A stretch of 44,011 bases of DNA from JANRLJ01 sp034437895. GTDB lineage: Bacteria; Chloroflexota; Anaerolineae; Aggregatilineales; Phototrophicaceae. This document shows, piece by piece, positions 24,752 through 32,795 of this stretch (position 1 is the first letter of the stretch; every line of letters begins with the position of its first letter). The stretch spans positions 1 through 44,011 of the forward strand of contig DAOTTO010000218.1 of the NCBI GenBank assembly GCA_034437895.1, in the 5' to 3' direction. The notes under the pieces were generated by a model. The model saw only the letters and a program-made list of their open reading frames with translations. It was not told the origin of the DNA and made no database searches. The position numbers and the translations under genes were made by a program.

Positions 24752-26440
24752 TTATAAACGCGGCGGCGTAACCCCGGTTTGCCCTTGATATTTGCCCTTG
24801 CGATCTGCGTAAGAGACCTCACATTCTTCGTCGGCCTCGAAAAAGATGACCTGCGCCATTCCTTCATTCGCATAAATCTTGGCGGGCAGGGGAGTCGTAT
24901 TGCTGATTTCCAACGTAACATGCCCCTCCCACATAGGTTCAAACGGCGTTACATTTGTAATAATTCCGCAATTTTGAACAAAGACCCCTGCTTCCAAACC
25001 GAAGTTACCTGCTTCGGGAACAGTTAAGCAATAGACATCATGATTGCCGGGTAATTCGCGCACACTTACGACTTTATGATTTTTGTATTTTGTCCGCGTC
25101 CCACGAAATTCAGCCAATAACTCAGGAGAACGTCTAAATACTGCACGATCACAATTTAAAAGTCGTGATGCACCACGAATTGACCCTGTTTGATGGAGAG
25201 CAGCACGGACAACTTCAGTAGTAATTTCTTCGCGCAATCTTATTTGGCGAGCTATTTCTTGTTGCATCGCCCGTCGTGTACCATCATCTTTTGCCCAAGC
25301 TGCTTGCGACATTTCTCCCTTATGAGCACGATTTGCTGGATTATCGTGAAATCGCTGCATAGCTTCGCTTTGAGCCAATCGCCTTTGTTCTGTCCAATTT
25401 TCCTGATGTTTTTCTCGTAACTTTGAACGTGCTTCGCTATAGTTATCCTTGTTCCAAAAGTCAAGAGCTTTGTTTTTTTGTATTTGCGAAAACCGCTCGC
25501 GCCATTCTGGGTTTTGCATTAATCGTTCCATAGCTTCTTGAATGGCTAAACCATGTTCTTCTGGATCAAACTCTTCGCCATAGTTTTCTGCGTTATGTAA
25601 TCTTATGTGGTCGCTCACATCCATCCGCATGATGTTAAAAGGAATATTATTACGGCGGTTAAAATCAATATGATGCCGATGTGTATTTGGAATGTCTTCA
25701 TAAAGACCGCTACGTAAATTCCATTCATCTGCCAAACGATGAGTAGGGTAAAAATACCCATTCGAGGGCTGATAAATAATTTCATAACCACGAGACAAAT
25801 ATCGATACAAAGGCATTATGGAATCGTCAGGACGAATTTCATCAGCTTTAATGGTGCGACCATCACGGAGGATAAACATATGGTCTGGCGTGCAGTAGAT
25901 TGCTTCATTATTGTCAAGTGTGATTTCAATAAGGGCATCGCGGCCAATAAAGCGAGGGGCTTCTAACAGTGTAACCATTACCCTTCCGAATTGGCCTATG
26001 CTGTATCCCCAAAACATTTCGCCATTTTCGGCACGTCTCGCCATTTCTTCTAATGTTGGGCTTGTGCCGTCAACAAGTGCTACACGAGTATCGCCACGAA
26101 AACAACGAGCATAGGTCGATTTTCCTACAGTAAGGGTGAGAACGCTGCGAGGAATGCGGAAATATTCAACGGATCGCGCTAAAGCAAAGGAATTCGGCGG
26201 GACGATACACACATCACCCTGATATTCCACAAATGACTGCGGCGAGAAATTTTTGGGGTCAACCACTGTGTTATAGACATTGGTAAAGATGCGGAATTCG
26301 TCCGCGACGCGCATATCATACCCATAGCTGGAAAGGCCGTAAGAAATTACGCCTTCGCGCTGCTGCTTTTCTACAAATGGCTCAATCATGCCGTGTTCTT
26401 GCGCCATCTTGCGTATCCAATGATCGGGTTTAAGCCCCAT
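24752..26440 (-). CDS. dcd: dCTP deaminase precursor interrupted by an intein
   Basis: Dcd deaminates dCTP to dUTP for thymidylate synthesis. The 562-aa precursor splits into an N-extein (residues 1-112, ending GKSTYAR), an intein (113-490) and a C-extein (491-562, starting CGIITNVTPFEP). Joined, the exteins give a normal 184-aa Dcd. The catalytic Glu lies in EGHVTLEISN (Glu511 of the precursor), and Arg112 corresponds to active-site Arg115 of E. coli Dcd. The insertion is therefore at the most conserved site. The reading frame is intact through the intein. A GGAG site is 5-6 nt before the ATG. The gene lies downstream of argS. Confidence 0.93.
   Translation of the reverse strand: MGLKPDHWIRKMAQEHGMIEPFVEKQQREGVISYGLSSYGYDMRVADEFRIFTNVYNTVVDPKNFSPQSFVEYQGDVCIVPPNSFALARSVEYFRIPRSVLTLTVGKSTYARCFRGDTRVALVDGTSPTLEEMARRAENGEMFWGYSIGQFGRVMVTLLEAPRFIGRDALIEITLDNNEAIYCTPDHMFILRDGRTIKADEIRPDDSIMPLYRYLSRGYEIIYQPSNGYFYPTHRLADEWNLRSGLYEDIPNTHRHHIDFNRRNNIPFNIMRMDVSDHIRLHNAENYGEEFDPEEHGLAIQEAMERLMQNPEWRERFSQIQKNKALDFWNKDNYSEARSKLREKHQENWTEQRRLAQSEAMQRFHDNPANRAHKGEMSQAAWAKDDGTRRAMQQEIARQIRLREEITTEVVRAALHQTGSIRGASRLLNCDRAVFRRSPELLAEFRGTRTKYKNHKVVSVRELPGNHDVYCLTVPEAGNFGLEAGVFVQNCGIITNVTPFEPMWEGHVTLEISNTTPLPAKIYANEGMAQVIFFEADEECEVSYADRKGKYQGQTGVTPPRL
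24971..26104 (-). mobile_element. Intein with HNH homing endonuclease domain inside dcd
   Basis: The 378-aa insert starts with Cys113 and block A (CFRGDTRVALVDG). Block B is CTPDHMFILRDG with His187. It ends with block F (HDVYCLTVPEAGNFGL) and block G (EAGVFVQN), followed by the +1 Cys of the C-extein. The penultimate residue is Gln, not the usual His. The middle carries an HNH nuclease region (HRHHIDFNRRNN then SDHIRLHN, about residues 254-283), a charged stretch with NUMOD-like repeats, and a helix-turn-helix-like segment (GSIRGASRLLNCDRAVFRRS). The insert looks richer in A+T than its surroundings. Family membership is clear; activity is inferred. Confidence 0.92.
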
Positions 26441-26467
26441 AATGTCTCCAGTACGTCTCCAGCTTCA

Positions 26468-26524
26468 AGTGCTGAGTTCTGTGTACTGATTATACTTGTT
26501 ACTCAAAACTCGGCACTCATCACT
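26468..26524. repeat. Inverted heptad arrays between argS and dcd
   Basis: On the plus strand AGT occurs at 26468 and 26475, and ACT occurs every 7 bp at 26494, 26501, 26508, 26515 and 26522. The ends form an inverted repeat: AGTGCTGAGTT (26468-26478) against AACTCGGCACT (26507-26517), 10 of 11 matching. On the minus strand the array includes TATAAT (26489-26494), which could serve as a -10 box for dcd, although no good -35 box is seen. Confidence 0.6.
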
Positions 26525-26526
26525 TT

Positions 26527-28275
26527 TTACATCCGCTCTGGGGTACTCATGCCCATTAAGCGCAAAGTGCGACGAAATGTGGTTTGTACGGCACGATAAA
26601 AACGCAACCGCGCTTTCATTACATCCGCCGGAATGCCATCGCCAAAGACACGCACATGGTCATACATGGGATGAAAGAGGTTCGCCAGTTCGAGCGCGTA
26701 AAAGGCGATACTGTGCGGCGTGAGTTCAACTGCTGCCCGCTCGATTTGTTCCGCAAGTTCGAGCAGTTTGCGGATCATGTTCAGTTCGTCAGCGCCGAGT
26801 AGGGATAGATCCGCCCCGTCGTCGGTGACATTTCTTGCCGCTGCCTCGCGCAATATGCCGGCACAGCGCACATAGGCATACTGCATGTAGTAGACCGGAT
26901 TGTCGTTGCTTTGCTTAACAGCCAGATCAAGATCAAAGTCGAGATGTGAATTAGCATTCCGAGCCAGCAAAATATAGCGCACTGCGTCCGCGCTGGTCTG
27001 GTCGATCAAGTCATCCAGCGTATCGTAATCACCGCGACGGGTGGACATCTTCACTTCCTTGCCATCGCGCACAGCCCGGACAAGTTGAATCAGGATGACA
27101 TTGATTTTTAAAGCGTCCAATTCGAGCGCTTGAACGCCATATTTGACGACTTGATGCTGCACATAATGATCCGCGCCGAGGATGTTTACCAGCAAATCGA
27201 ATCCGCGCTCTATCTTATTGGCGTGATAAGCGATGTCGGGCAGGGTGTAAGTCGGGTTGCCGTCGCCCTTAATCAATACACGGTCTTTAGCATCACCAAA
27301 TTGGGTACTGCGAAACCATTTTGCAGGCTTCATTTCGCCCTGCGGTTTGCGTCGCCTTTCGTTGGCGTGGGGATCGTTTTCATCTTCTTCGCCTTCGGGA
27401 GCAATCGCCTCATATACAAAGCCGTTTTTGTCTAAATCCGCGAGTGTTTTCCAGACCGCGCCGCTGCTATATAAACTATCCTCATTAAAGAAAACGTCGT
27501 GATGAATTTCAATGCGCTTAAGCGTTGCCTTGATGATGTCGAACATTTTATTTTCGGCATATTCTTTAAACGGTTGCCAATCTTCCTCGACCAATGAATC
27601 GCCTTTTTCTGCGATTAACTCATTAGCAAAGTCGATCAGGTATGCGCCCTGATAAAATGTCGTATCGTCATCACTAGGCATTTCTACGGGATAATTCAGT
27701 GCTTTCAAATAACGAATCCGCAGGCTGTTGCCGAGATTGACCATCTGGACACCGGCGTTGTTGAAATAATATTCACGCTCCACATTGTATCCAGCAGCTT
27801 TCAAAATCCGCGCAATCGTATCCCCCACAATCGCGCCCCGGCTACGCCCGATATGCAGTGGCCCCGTTGGGTTGGCGCTTACGAATTCGACCTGCGCCCG
27901 TTTGCCTGTGCCTAAATCAAGCTGAAAGAGGTCATCCCCTTGCGCGATAATCGAATCGATTTGCTGCCGCAGCCAATCTTCATTGAGGCGAAAGTTGATA
28001 AATCCCGGCGCTACTGCTTCTGCCGATCCAACAAAATCAGCTTGCGGGAGATGTTTGGCGATGGTCTGCGCGATGTCCAGTGGTTTTGCCCCTACCACTT
28101 TCGCTAGGCTCATGGCGATAGGCGTATAATAATCGCCTTGCTCGGCTTTTTTCGGTGGTTTCACTTCGATGGCGGGAAGCTCAAAATCAGCCAAATCTCC
28201 GGCGGCTTGGGCAGCGCGGATGGCTTGTTCAATGAGTAAAACGTGCTGTTTAGGTAACGGTTTCAAAATAATCAT
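26527..28275 (-). CDS. argS: Arginyl-tRNA synthetase
   Basis: ArgS charges tRNA-Arg with arginine. The 582-aa product is a class I enzyme with the HIGH signature in SANPTGPLHIGRSRGAIVGD. The KMSK counterpart is KMSTRRGDYDTLDDLI, in which Lys of KMSK is replaced as in many bacterial ArgS. The DALR anticodon-binding domain forms the C-terminus (FRRTLRLMGMSTPERM). The N-terminal Add1 domain is present (residues 1-110). The ATG at 28275 fits the family N-terminus. It may be co-transcribed with dcd downstream. The acidic segment EGEEDENDPHANERRR is an insertion. Confidence 0.95.
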   Translation of the reverse strand: MIILKPLPKQHVLLIEQAIRAAQAAGDLADFELPAIEVKPPKKAEQGDYYTPIAMSLAKVVGAKPLDIAQTIAKHLPQADFVGSAEAVAPGFINFRLNEDWLRQQIDSIIAQGDDLFQLDLGTGKRAQVEFVSANPTGPLHIGRSRGAIVGDTIARILKAAGYNVEREYYFNNAGVQMVNLGNSLRIRYLKALNYPVEMPSDDDTTFYQGAYLIDFANELIAEKGDSLVEEDWQPFKEYAENKMFDIIKATLKRIEIHHDVFFNEDSLYSSGAVWKTLADLDKNGFVYEAIAPEGEEDENDPHANERRRKPQGEMKPAKWFRSTQFGDAKDRVLIKGDGNPTYTLPDIAYHANKIERGFDLLVNILGADHYVQHQVVKYGVQALELDALKINVILIQLVRAVRDGKEVKMSTRRGDYDTLDDLIDQTSADAVRYILLARNANSHLDFDLDLAVKQSNDNPVYYMQYAYVRCAGILREAAARNVTDDGADLSLLGADELNMIRKLLELAEQIERAAVELTPHSIAFYALELANLFHPMYDHVRVFGDGIPADVMKARLRFYRAVQTTFRRTLRLMGMSTPERM

Positions 28276-28357
28276 CCTGTGATGGTGCGAAGATGGAACT
28301 TAACAGGGCATTCTAACAAAAGATAGTGAAGATTCAACGCAGAGGCGGTAGGCGTAC

Positions 28358-29203
28358 TTATTTGTGATATACCGGATTGAGTTCGACCACACCATCTGTG
28401 CCAATTTTTGCTATTCCATCACCAGTCTCACAGCGCCAAAAGCCCGATTCTTCAAGCATAAGGCGGTCGGGACATTGGGGACAGCACAAGATTTCGCCTA
28501 ATGGCCGTGCGCCAATGGGGATTGTATCGCCAGCTTTCATCCCCCATATCTTATGATAATCCATTTGCCACAGTTCGATTTCAATATCTTCAACGCCGTA
28601 GGAATCGAGTAGTTCGGTGATCTGTTCGCTTGACCAGATTTTGCCCGGCATCCAACGCGTATGAATGCGATTGGTGAGGAGGAGCAGTCCGCCGGGACGC
28701 AATACACGAATGATCTCGCGCAGGGTTTCGGCTGGATGTGGCATAAATTCCAGCGCTTCGAGGCATGTCACGACATCAAATTGATTGTCGAGGAAAGGAA
28801 GCTGATCGGCTGGACACCATAATAGAGAAACACGATGGCCTTCAGTCTGGAGCTTTTCTGCTGCTTTACTTAACATCTGGCGGCTTAGATCGATGGCGAT
28901 GACACGCCCGTGAAAATTTGGCTCATTCAAAAGGGCAAGGGGAAGACGGCCTGTTCCCGTAGCGACATCTAATACGAGGGGATTCTGTTGTGGCGCGATG
29001 ATGCCGAGGATGGGTTGCGCCAACAGCCAACTTTCGTATTCTGGCAAAAAGTGCTTGATGCCATCGTAGCGATTGGCGTAAACATCGTAGAGCCAGATGA
29101 CGATCCGGCGGCCTAGATAGACCCCCTCTGTTTCGATCACCAGCCACCAGACGATCCCCGCAAAAATGATGAGCGCCGCTACCATGAAAAGCAAGGGGGT
29201 CAT
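28358..29203 (-). CDS. Class I methyltransferase with N-terminal membrane helix
   Basis: The 281-aa product begins with a single hydrophobic helix (LFMVAALIIFAGIVWWLVI) that should anchor it in the membrane. The methyltransferase core has motif I VLDVATGTGRLPLALL, an acidic residue at the end of strand 2 (VIAIDLSRQM), and the later segments FDVVTCLEALEFMPHP and VLRPGGLLLLTNR. A short C-terminal part with CCPQCPDRLML and WRCETGDG looks like a small zinc-binding domain. It overlaps the SDR gene by 4 bp and is the last gene of a three-gene operon. A lipid or quinone-like substrate is possible but unproven. Confidence 0.82.
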   Translation of the reverse strand: MTPLLFMVAALIIFAGIVWWLVIETEGVYLGRRIVIWLYDVYANRYDGIKHFLPEYESWLLAQPILGIIAPQQNPLVLDVATGTGRLPLALLNEPNFHGRVIAIDLSRQMLSKAAEKLQTEGHRVSLLWCPADQLPFLDNQFDVVTCLEALEFMPHPAETLREIIRVLRPGGLLLLTNRIHTRWMPGKIWSSEQITELLDSYGVEDIEIELWQMDYHKIWGMKAGDTIPIGARPLGEILCCPQCPDRLMLEESGFWRCETGDGIAKIGTDGVVELNPVYHK

Positions 29204-30195
29204 GTCAATAACCCGATTTCATGCAGCCAGGGGATGCAGCGCGTGATCCCGTTTTCTAAACTGATCTGCGGCTGCCAGTTCAGCAAGGTTCGGGCTTTAT
29301 CCATGCGGTAGGTCAATGAGCGTTGTACAAAAGGAAGTAAATCCACAAGATCGCGTCTTGGGCTTTCCTCAGCGGCGAATAATCCTGCGAGAACGGCGGC
29401 AGGCTTAAAGAGCGACGGCGGGAAATCAAACCAATTGTCATGACCTGCCAAGCGCGAATAACTGCCAACAAAATCGCGCCATGTCGGTGATGGGTCAGGT
29501 GTAGAGTTGAAGGTTTCGCCAATTGCGTTGGGATGAGTCGCTAAGACCATCATCAAATCCACCACATCATCGACAAAAATGGGGTAGGCAGACCCGCTTC
29601 CATCCCCAATAAAGAAGGTGGGGTTGCGGCGAGCGATGCGGAACATGCCCAGTGTCCAAGAAGTGCTGCGTGGGCCATAAATCATGCCGGGACGCATAAT
29701 ACTAAACGGAACGGCATGTTTGGCTGCAATGTCCTGTACAACCGTTTCGGCTTCGGCTTTCGCGATCGAATACGGATCGTGCGACGGATTCATCGGTGTT
29801 TCTTCGGTTACGTCAGTCGTATTTTTATAGCCATACACTGAAATGGTGCTGACATGGACGACACGCTGAACACCCGCCGCTGCCGCTGCTTGCATGATGT
29901 TGCGTGTGCCATCAACATTGACGCGGCGCTGCCAGTCCATTGATCCGCCTAATGCCGCCGCGACGTGGAAAATAACATCTACGCCCTCGACAACATGATT
30001 GACCTGGGCGGCATCCGTTAAATCACCCGAAACCATCTCGATACTTGCGGCATTACGCAAATGCCAATCGCGTCCCGCACGCCGTACCAATGCACGTACC
30101 CGTACCCCCTCAGAAGCCAGACGCAGGGCTAACGCGCCGCCAAGAAAGCCGGTTGCCCCGGTAATAAGGACTGTTTTACCAAATAAATCGCTCAT
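29200..30195 (-). CDS. NAD(P)-dependent epimerase/dehydratase (extended SDR)
   Basis: The 331-aa product has the extended-SDR layout: the nucleotide loop TGATGFLGGALALRLA, the strand DVIFHVAAALGG, HVSTISVYGY with the active-site Ser/Thr region, and the catalytic pair YSIAKAEAE (Tyr-x3-Lys). MRPGMIYGPRSTSW follows as in sugar epimerases and dihydroflavonol-reductase-like enzymes. It uses NAD or NADP; the substrate is unknown. It overlaps both neighbours by 4 bp, so it is co-translated with the PNPOx-like protein and the methyltransferase. The three may modify a common small molecule or lipid. Confidence 0.85.
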   Translation of the reverse strand: MSDLFGKTVLITGATGFLGGALALRLASEGVRVRALVRRAGRDWHLRNAASIEMVSGDLTDAAQVNHVVEGVDVIFHVAAALGGSMDWQRRVNVDGTRNIMQAAAAAGVQRVVHVSTISVYGYKNTTDVTEETPMNPSHDPYSIAKAEAETVVQDIAAKHAVPFSIMRPGMIYGPRSTSWTLGMFRIARRNPTFFIGDGSGSAYPIFVDDVVDLMMVLATHPNAIGETFNSTPDPSPTWRDFVGSYSRLAGHDNWFDFPPSLFKPAAVLAGLFAAEESPRRDLVDLLPFVQRSLTYRMDKARTLLNWQPQISLENGITRCIPWLHEIGLLT

Positions 30196-30755
30196 GTTGT
30201 GGTAAAACGCTCTGCCAAAGGCGTTGGGAGGTCATCAATGCTGCAAACATTTTTATTTTTCTGATAGGTTGCTAATCCGTCATCACCTTGATGCTCCGCC
30301 CACTTTAGCAGGGTATCACGCTCATCTATATAACTCATCAAAGGAACGGCATAACCACACGAGGTTTGAACACGGCTGATGTCTGCGAGGATGATTTGCC
30401 GTGCGCCGGGATAAAGATTAAACTTCGGGCTTAATTCGTCCCATTGCGATGATTCTGGCAAAATAGTGCGGCCTATGCCGTAGAGGCGGACAATATTTGG
30501 TGCGCCTTCAAACGCGCAAAACATCAAGGTGATGCGCCCATTTTCTTGAAGATGCGCCGAGGTTTCGTTGCCGCTTCCAGTCAGATCGAGATAACCTACC
30601 TGCGTCGGCGAAAAAATGCGGAGGCAATCTAACCCTTTAGGCGAGAGATTGACATGACCATCCGCCAACAGCGGGGCAGTGCCAACAAAAAAGAGATGCT
30701 GTTTGCGGATGAACGCCTGCAATTCATCAGACATCGTTTCAAAAACTTTGCCCAT
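30192..30755 (-). CDS. Pyridoxamine 5'-phosphate oxidase-like flavin protein
   Basis: The 187-aa product resembles the PNPOx-like split-barrel family, which binds FMN, F420 or heme. The N-terminal barrel has LFFVGTAPLLADGHVNLSPKG and YLDLTGSGNETSAHLQENGRITLMF (shown in parts), as in the subfamily often described as pyridoxamine 5'-phosphate oxidase family proteins. The role is likely redox, but no substrate is known. I start at the ATG at 30755, which has GAGGA about 10 nt upstream; a longer frame to 30797 has no such site. It is the first gene of the operon with the SDR and methyltransferase genes. Confidence 0.82.
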   Translation of the reverse strand: MGKVFETMSDELQAFIRKQHLFFVGTAPLLADGHVNLSPKGLDCLRIFSPTQVGYLDLTGSGNETSAHLQENGRITLMFCAFEGAPNIVRLYGIGRTILPESSQWDELSPKFNLYPGARQIILADISRVQTSCGYAVPLMSYIDERDTLLKWAEHQGDDGLATYQKNKNVCSIDDLPTPLAERFTTT

Positions 30756-30855
30756 CGAAATAAATCCTCGTTTCTGGAAAATCAAAATCAAGTGCAAAAA
30801 GAGTAGGCACTTTTAAGGTCATCTGCACCTGATTTTACCTCATAAAAATGACTCG

Positions 30856-32700
30856 CTACCCTGTCGTCATTGCCTCGGTCAGTAGGTCTTCGCCGAACTG
30901 CATATCATACAGCCGCGCATACAGTCCATTTTGTGCCATGAGTTCGGCGTGATTGCCTAATTCTACAATATCGCCTTTCTTCAAAACAGCGATACGGTGG
31001 GCGATGCGAATCGTGCTTAAACGGTGGGCGATGATAACGGTAGTACGATTTTGCATCAACCGAGCGAGCGCTTCTTGGACGAGATGCTCACTTTCGCTGT
31101 CTAGGCTGGAGGTGGCTTCATCAAGCAGCAGAATGCGCGGGTCTTTAAGGATGGCACGGGCGATGGCGACCCGCTGGCGCTGGCCTCCGCTAAGACGCAC
31201 ACCGCGTTCCCCAACAATGCTGTCGTAGCCGTCGGGCATTTCGGTGATAAAGGTATGAGCATTGGCAACTTTTGCCGCTTCGATAATTTCCGCTTCGGTT
31301 GCATCCAGCCGCCCGTAACCGATATTTTCCCGGATGCTCCCGCCAAAGAGCAGCGTTTCTTGCGGCACAATGCCGATTTGCTCACGTAAGCTGGCTTGGG
31401 TCACATCGCGCAGATTGATTCCATCCACCAAAACTTCCCCTTCAACCGGGTCATAAAAGCGTGGGATCAGGTTGAAGACTGTGCTTTTGCCGGAACCGCT
31501 GGGTCCAACCAATGCCAAAATTTCGCCAGGGGCAATATCCAAATTGATATGATGCAGCACTTCCTGACGCTTATCGTAACTGAATGCCACATCTTTGAAA
31601 GTGATCCGCCCCTCAATCCTATCAAATGTTTTCGCATCTGCTTTATCAAGGATGCCCGGTTCTGTATCCATGATCTGAAACACGCGTCGGGTTGCGCCAA
31701 GTGCTTCTTGAAACTGGGTATATAAACCAACGAGTGAAGCAAAACTGCCTGCGACACCGATGCCGTAAACCAGAAATGCGATGAGCTGTCCCCCTGTGAG
31801 GCGATCAGCCAACACTTCGCGTCCGCCGAACCACAGGATGGCTGCCAACGCACCAAAGCCCATGAAAGCCATCACTGGTCCAAAGACCGAGCGAATACGC
31901 AGCAGCCGAATCGATGCTCTCAATGCGCGGTTAATGGCGATATTGTAGCGATTGACCTCATACGGCTCACGCACGAAACTCTTGACTTCACGGATGCCTT
32001 GAAAGACTTCCTCAGCTACGACTGTCGCGCCTGCTAATTCGTCTTGCACTTCGGTGCTGATGCGGCGTAGATAAAAGCCAAAGGCAAAACCAATCAGGAC
32101 GATGAGTGGAATAAGCGCGATGATGAACATCGTCAATCGCCAGTTGAGCGCGAACATCACAATAATGGAACCGATCATAATGAATGTTTGCTGCAACAGC
32201 GTATTGATATTATTGGTCAGGACGCTCCGCATGACGGTCACATCATTGGAGATACGCGAGATCAATTCGCCCGTCCGCCGTTCCGTGAAGAAGAACAAAG
32301 ACATCTTTTGCAGATGCTCGTATAACTGGCGGCGAATATCGACGACGACGCGCTCACCGACATAATTCAGCAAATAACCTTCTATAAAGGAACTGACTGA
32401 GCGGATTATAAACACGACAATCAAGAAAAGCGTGATTTGATCTAGGAGGCGATAATTGCGCTGTTGCAGTACAGAATCGACAACGCGCTGGATTACTGCC
32501 GGAAAGACGAGACTTAGAATTGCGCCTACAATCGTTGCACCTAACGCTAGGATGAGCATTCCAACATAAGGGCGTAAATAGCCTATCATCTGCCGCCATT
32601 GAATCGGCGTTTGCGGGGTATCGTCCGTTATCGGATTTCCATTGGCATCTTTTTCAACCGGGCGTGCGGGGGCATTGCGTGAATTTCTGCGGCGCATCAT
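30856..32700 (-). CDS. ABC exporter, fused membrane and ATPase domains
   Basis: The product of about 614 aa is a half-transporter of the MsbA/MDR type. The N-terminal part has six hydrophobic helices with the family segments FFTERRTGELISRISNDV and FQGIREVKSF. The ATPase domain carries Walker A GPSGSGKST, the Q-loop region, the signature LSGGQRQRVAIARAIL, Walker B ILLLDEATSS and the H-loop IIAHRLST. It works as a dimer and exports lipid, peptide or drug. The start is uncertain: ATG at 32700 or TTG at 32730, neither with a strong ribosome site. No partner gene is next to it. Confidence 0.9.
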   Translation of the reverse strand: MMRRRNSRNAPARPVEKDANGNPITDDTPQTPIQWRQMIGYLRPYVGMLILALGATIVGAILSLVFPAVIQRVVDSVLQQRNYRLLDQITLFLIVVFIIRSVSSFIEGYLLNYVGERVVVDIRRQLYEHLQKMSLFFFTERRTGELISRISNDVTVMRSVLTNNINTLLQQTFIMIGSIIVMFALNWRLTMFIIALIPLIVLIGFAFGFYLRRISTEVQDELAGATVVAEEVFQGIREVKSFVREPYEVNRYNIAINRALRASIRLLRIRSVFGPVMAFMGFGALAAILWFGGREVLADRLTGGQLIAFLVYGIGVAGSFASLVGLYTQFQEALGATRRVFQIMDTEPGILDKADAKTFDRIEGRITFKDVAFSYDKRQEVLHHINLDIAPGEILALVGPSGSGKSTVFNLIPRFYDPVEGEVLVDGINLRDVTQASLREQIGIVPQETLLFGGSIRENIGYGRLDATEAEIIEAAKVANAHTFITEMPDGYDSIVGERGVRLSGGQRQRVAIARAILKDPRILLLDEATSSLDSESEHLVQEALARLMQNRTTVIIAHRLSTIRIAHRIAVLKKGDIVELGNHAELMAQNGLYARLYDMQFGEDLLTEAMTTG

Positions 32701-32795
32701 AGGACTACTTGGCCTTTTGCTTAGGTTCAATCGTGAATATTGTCACATTATGCCAATTCTGTGTTAGAACAACGTGAGATCAGCGCATCCATTTT

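Noticed and set aside
24679..24942. Upstream extension of the HTH gene frame into the dcd coding region
   Set aside because: It overlaps the conserved C-terminus of Dcd, and a strong AGGAG-preceded ATG exists at 24678.
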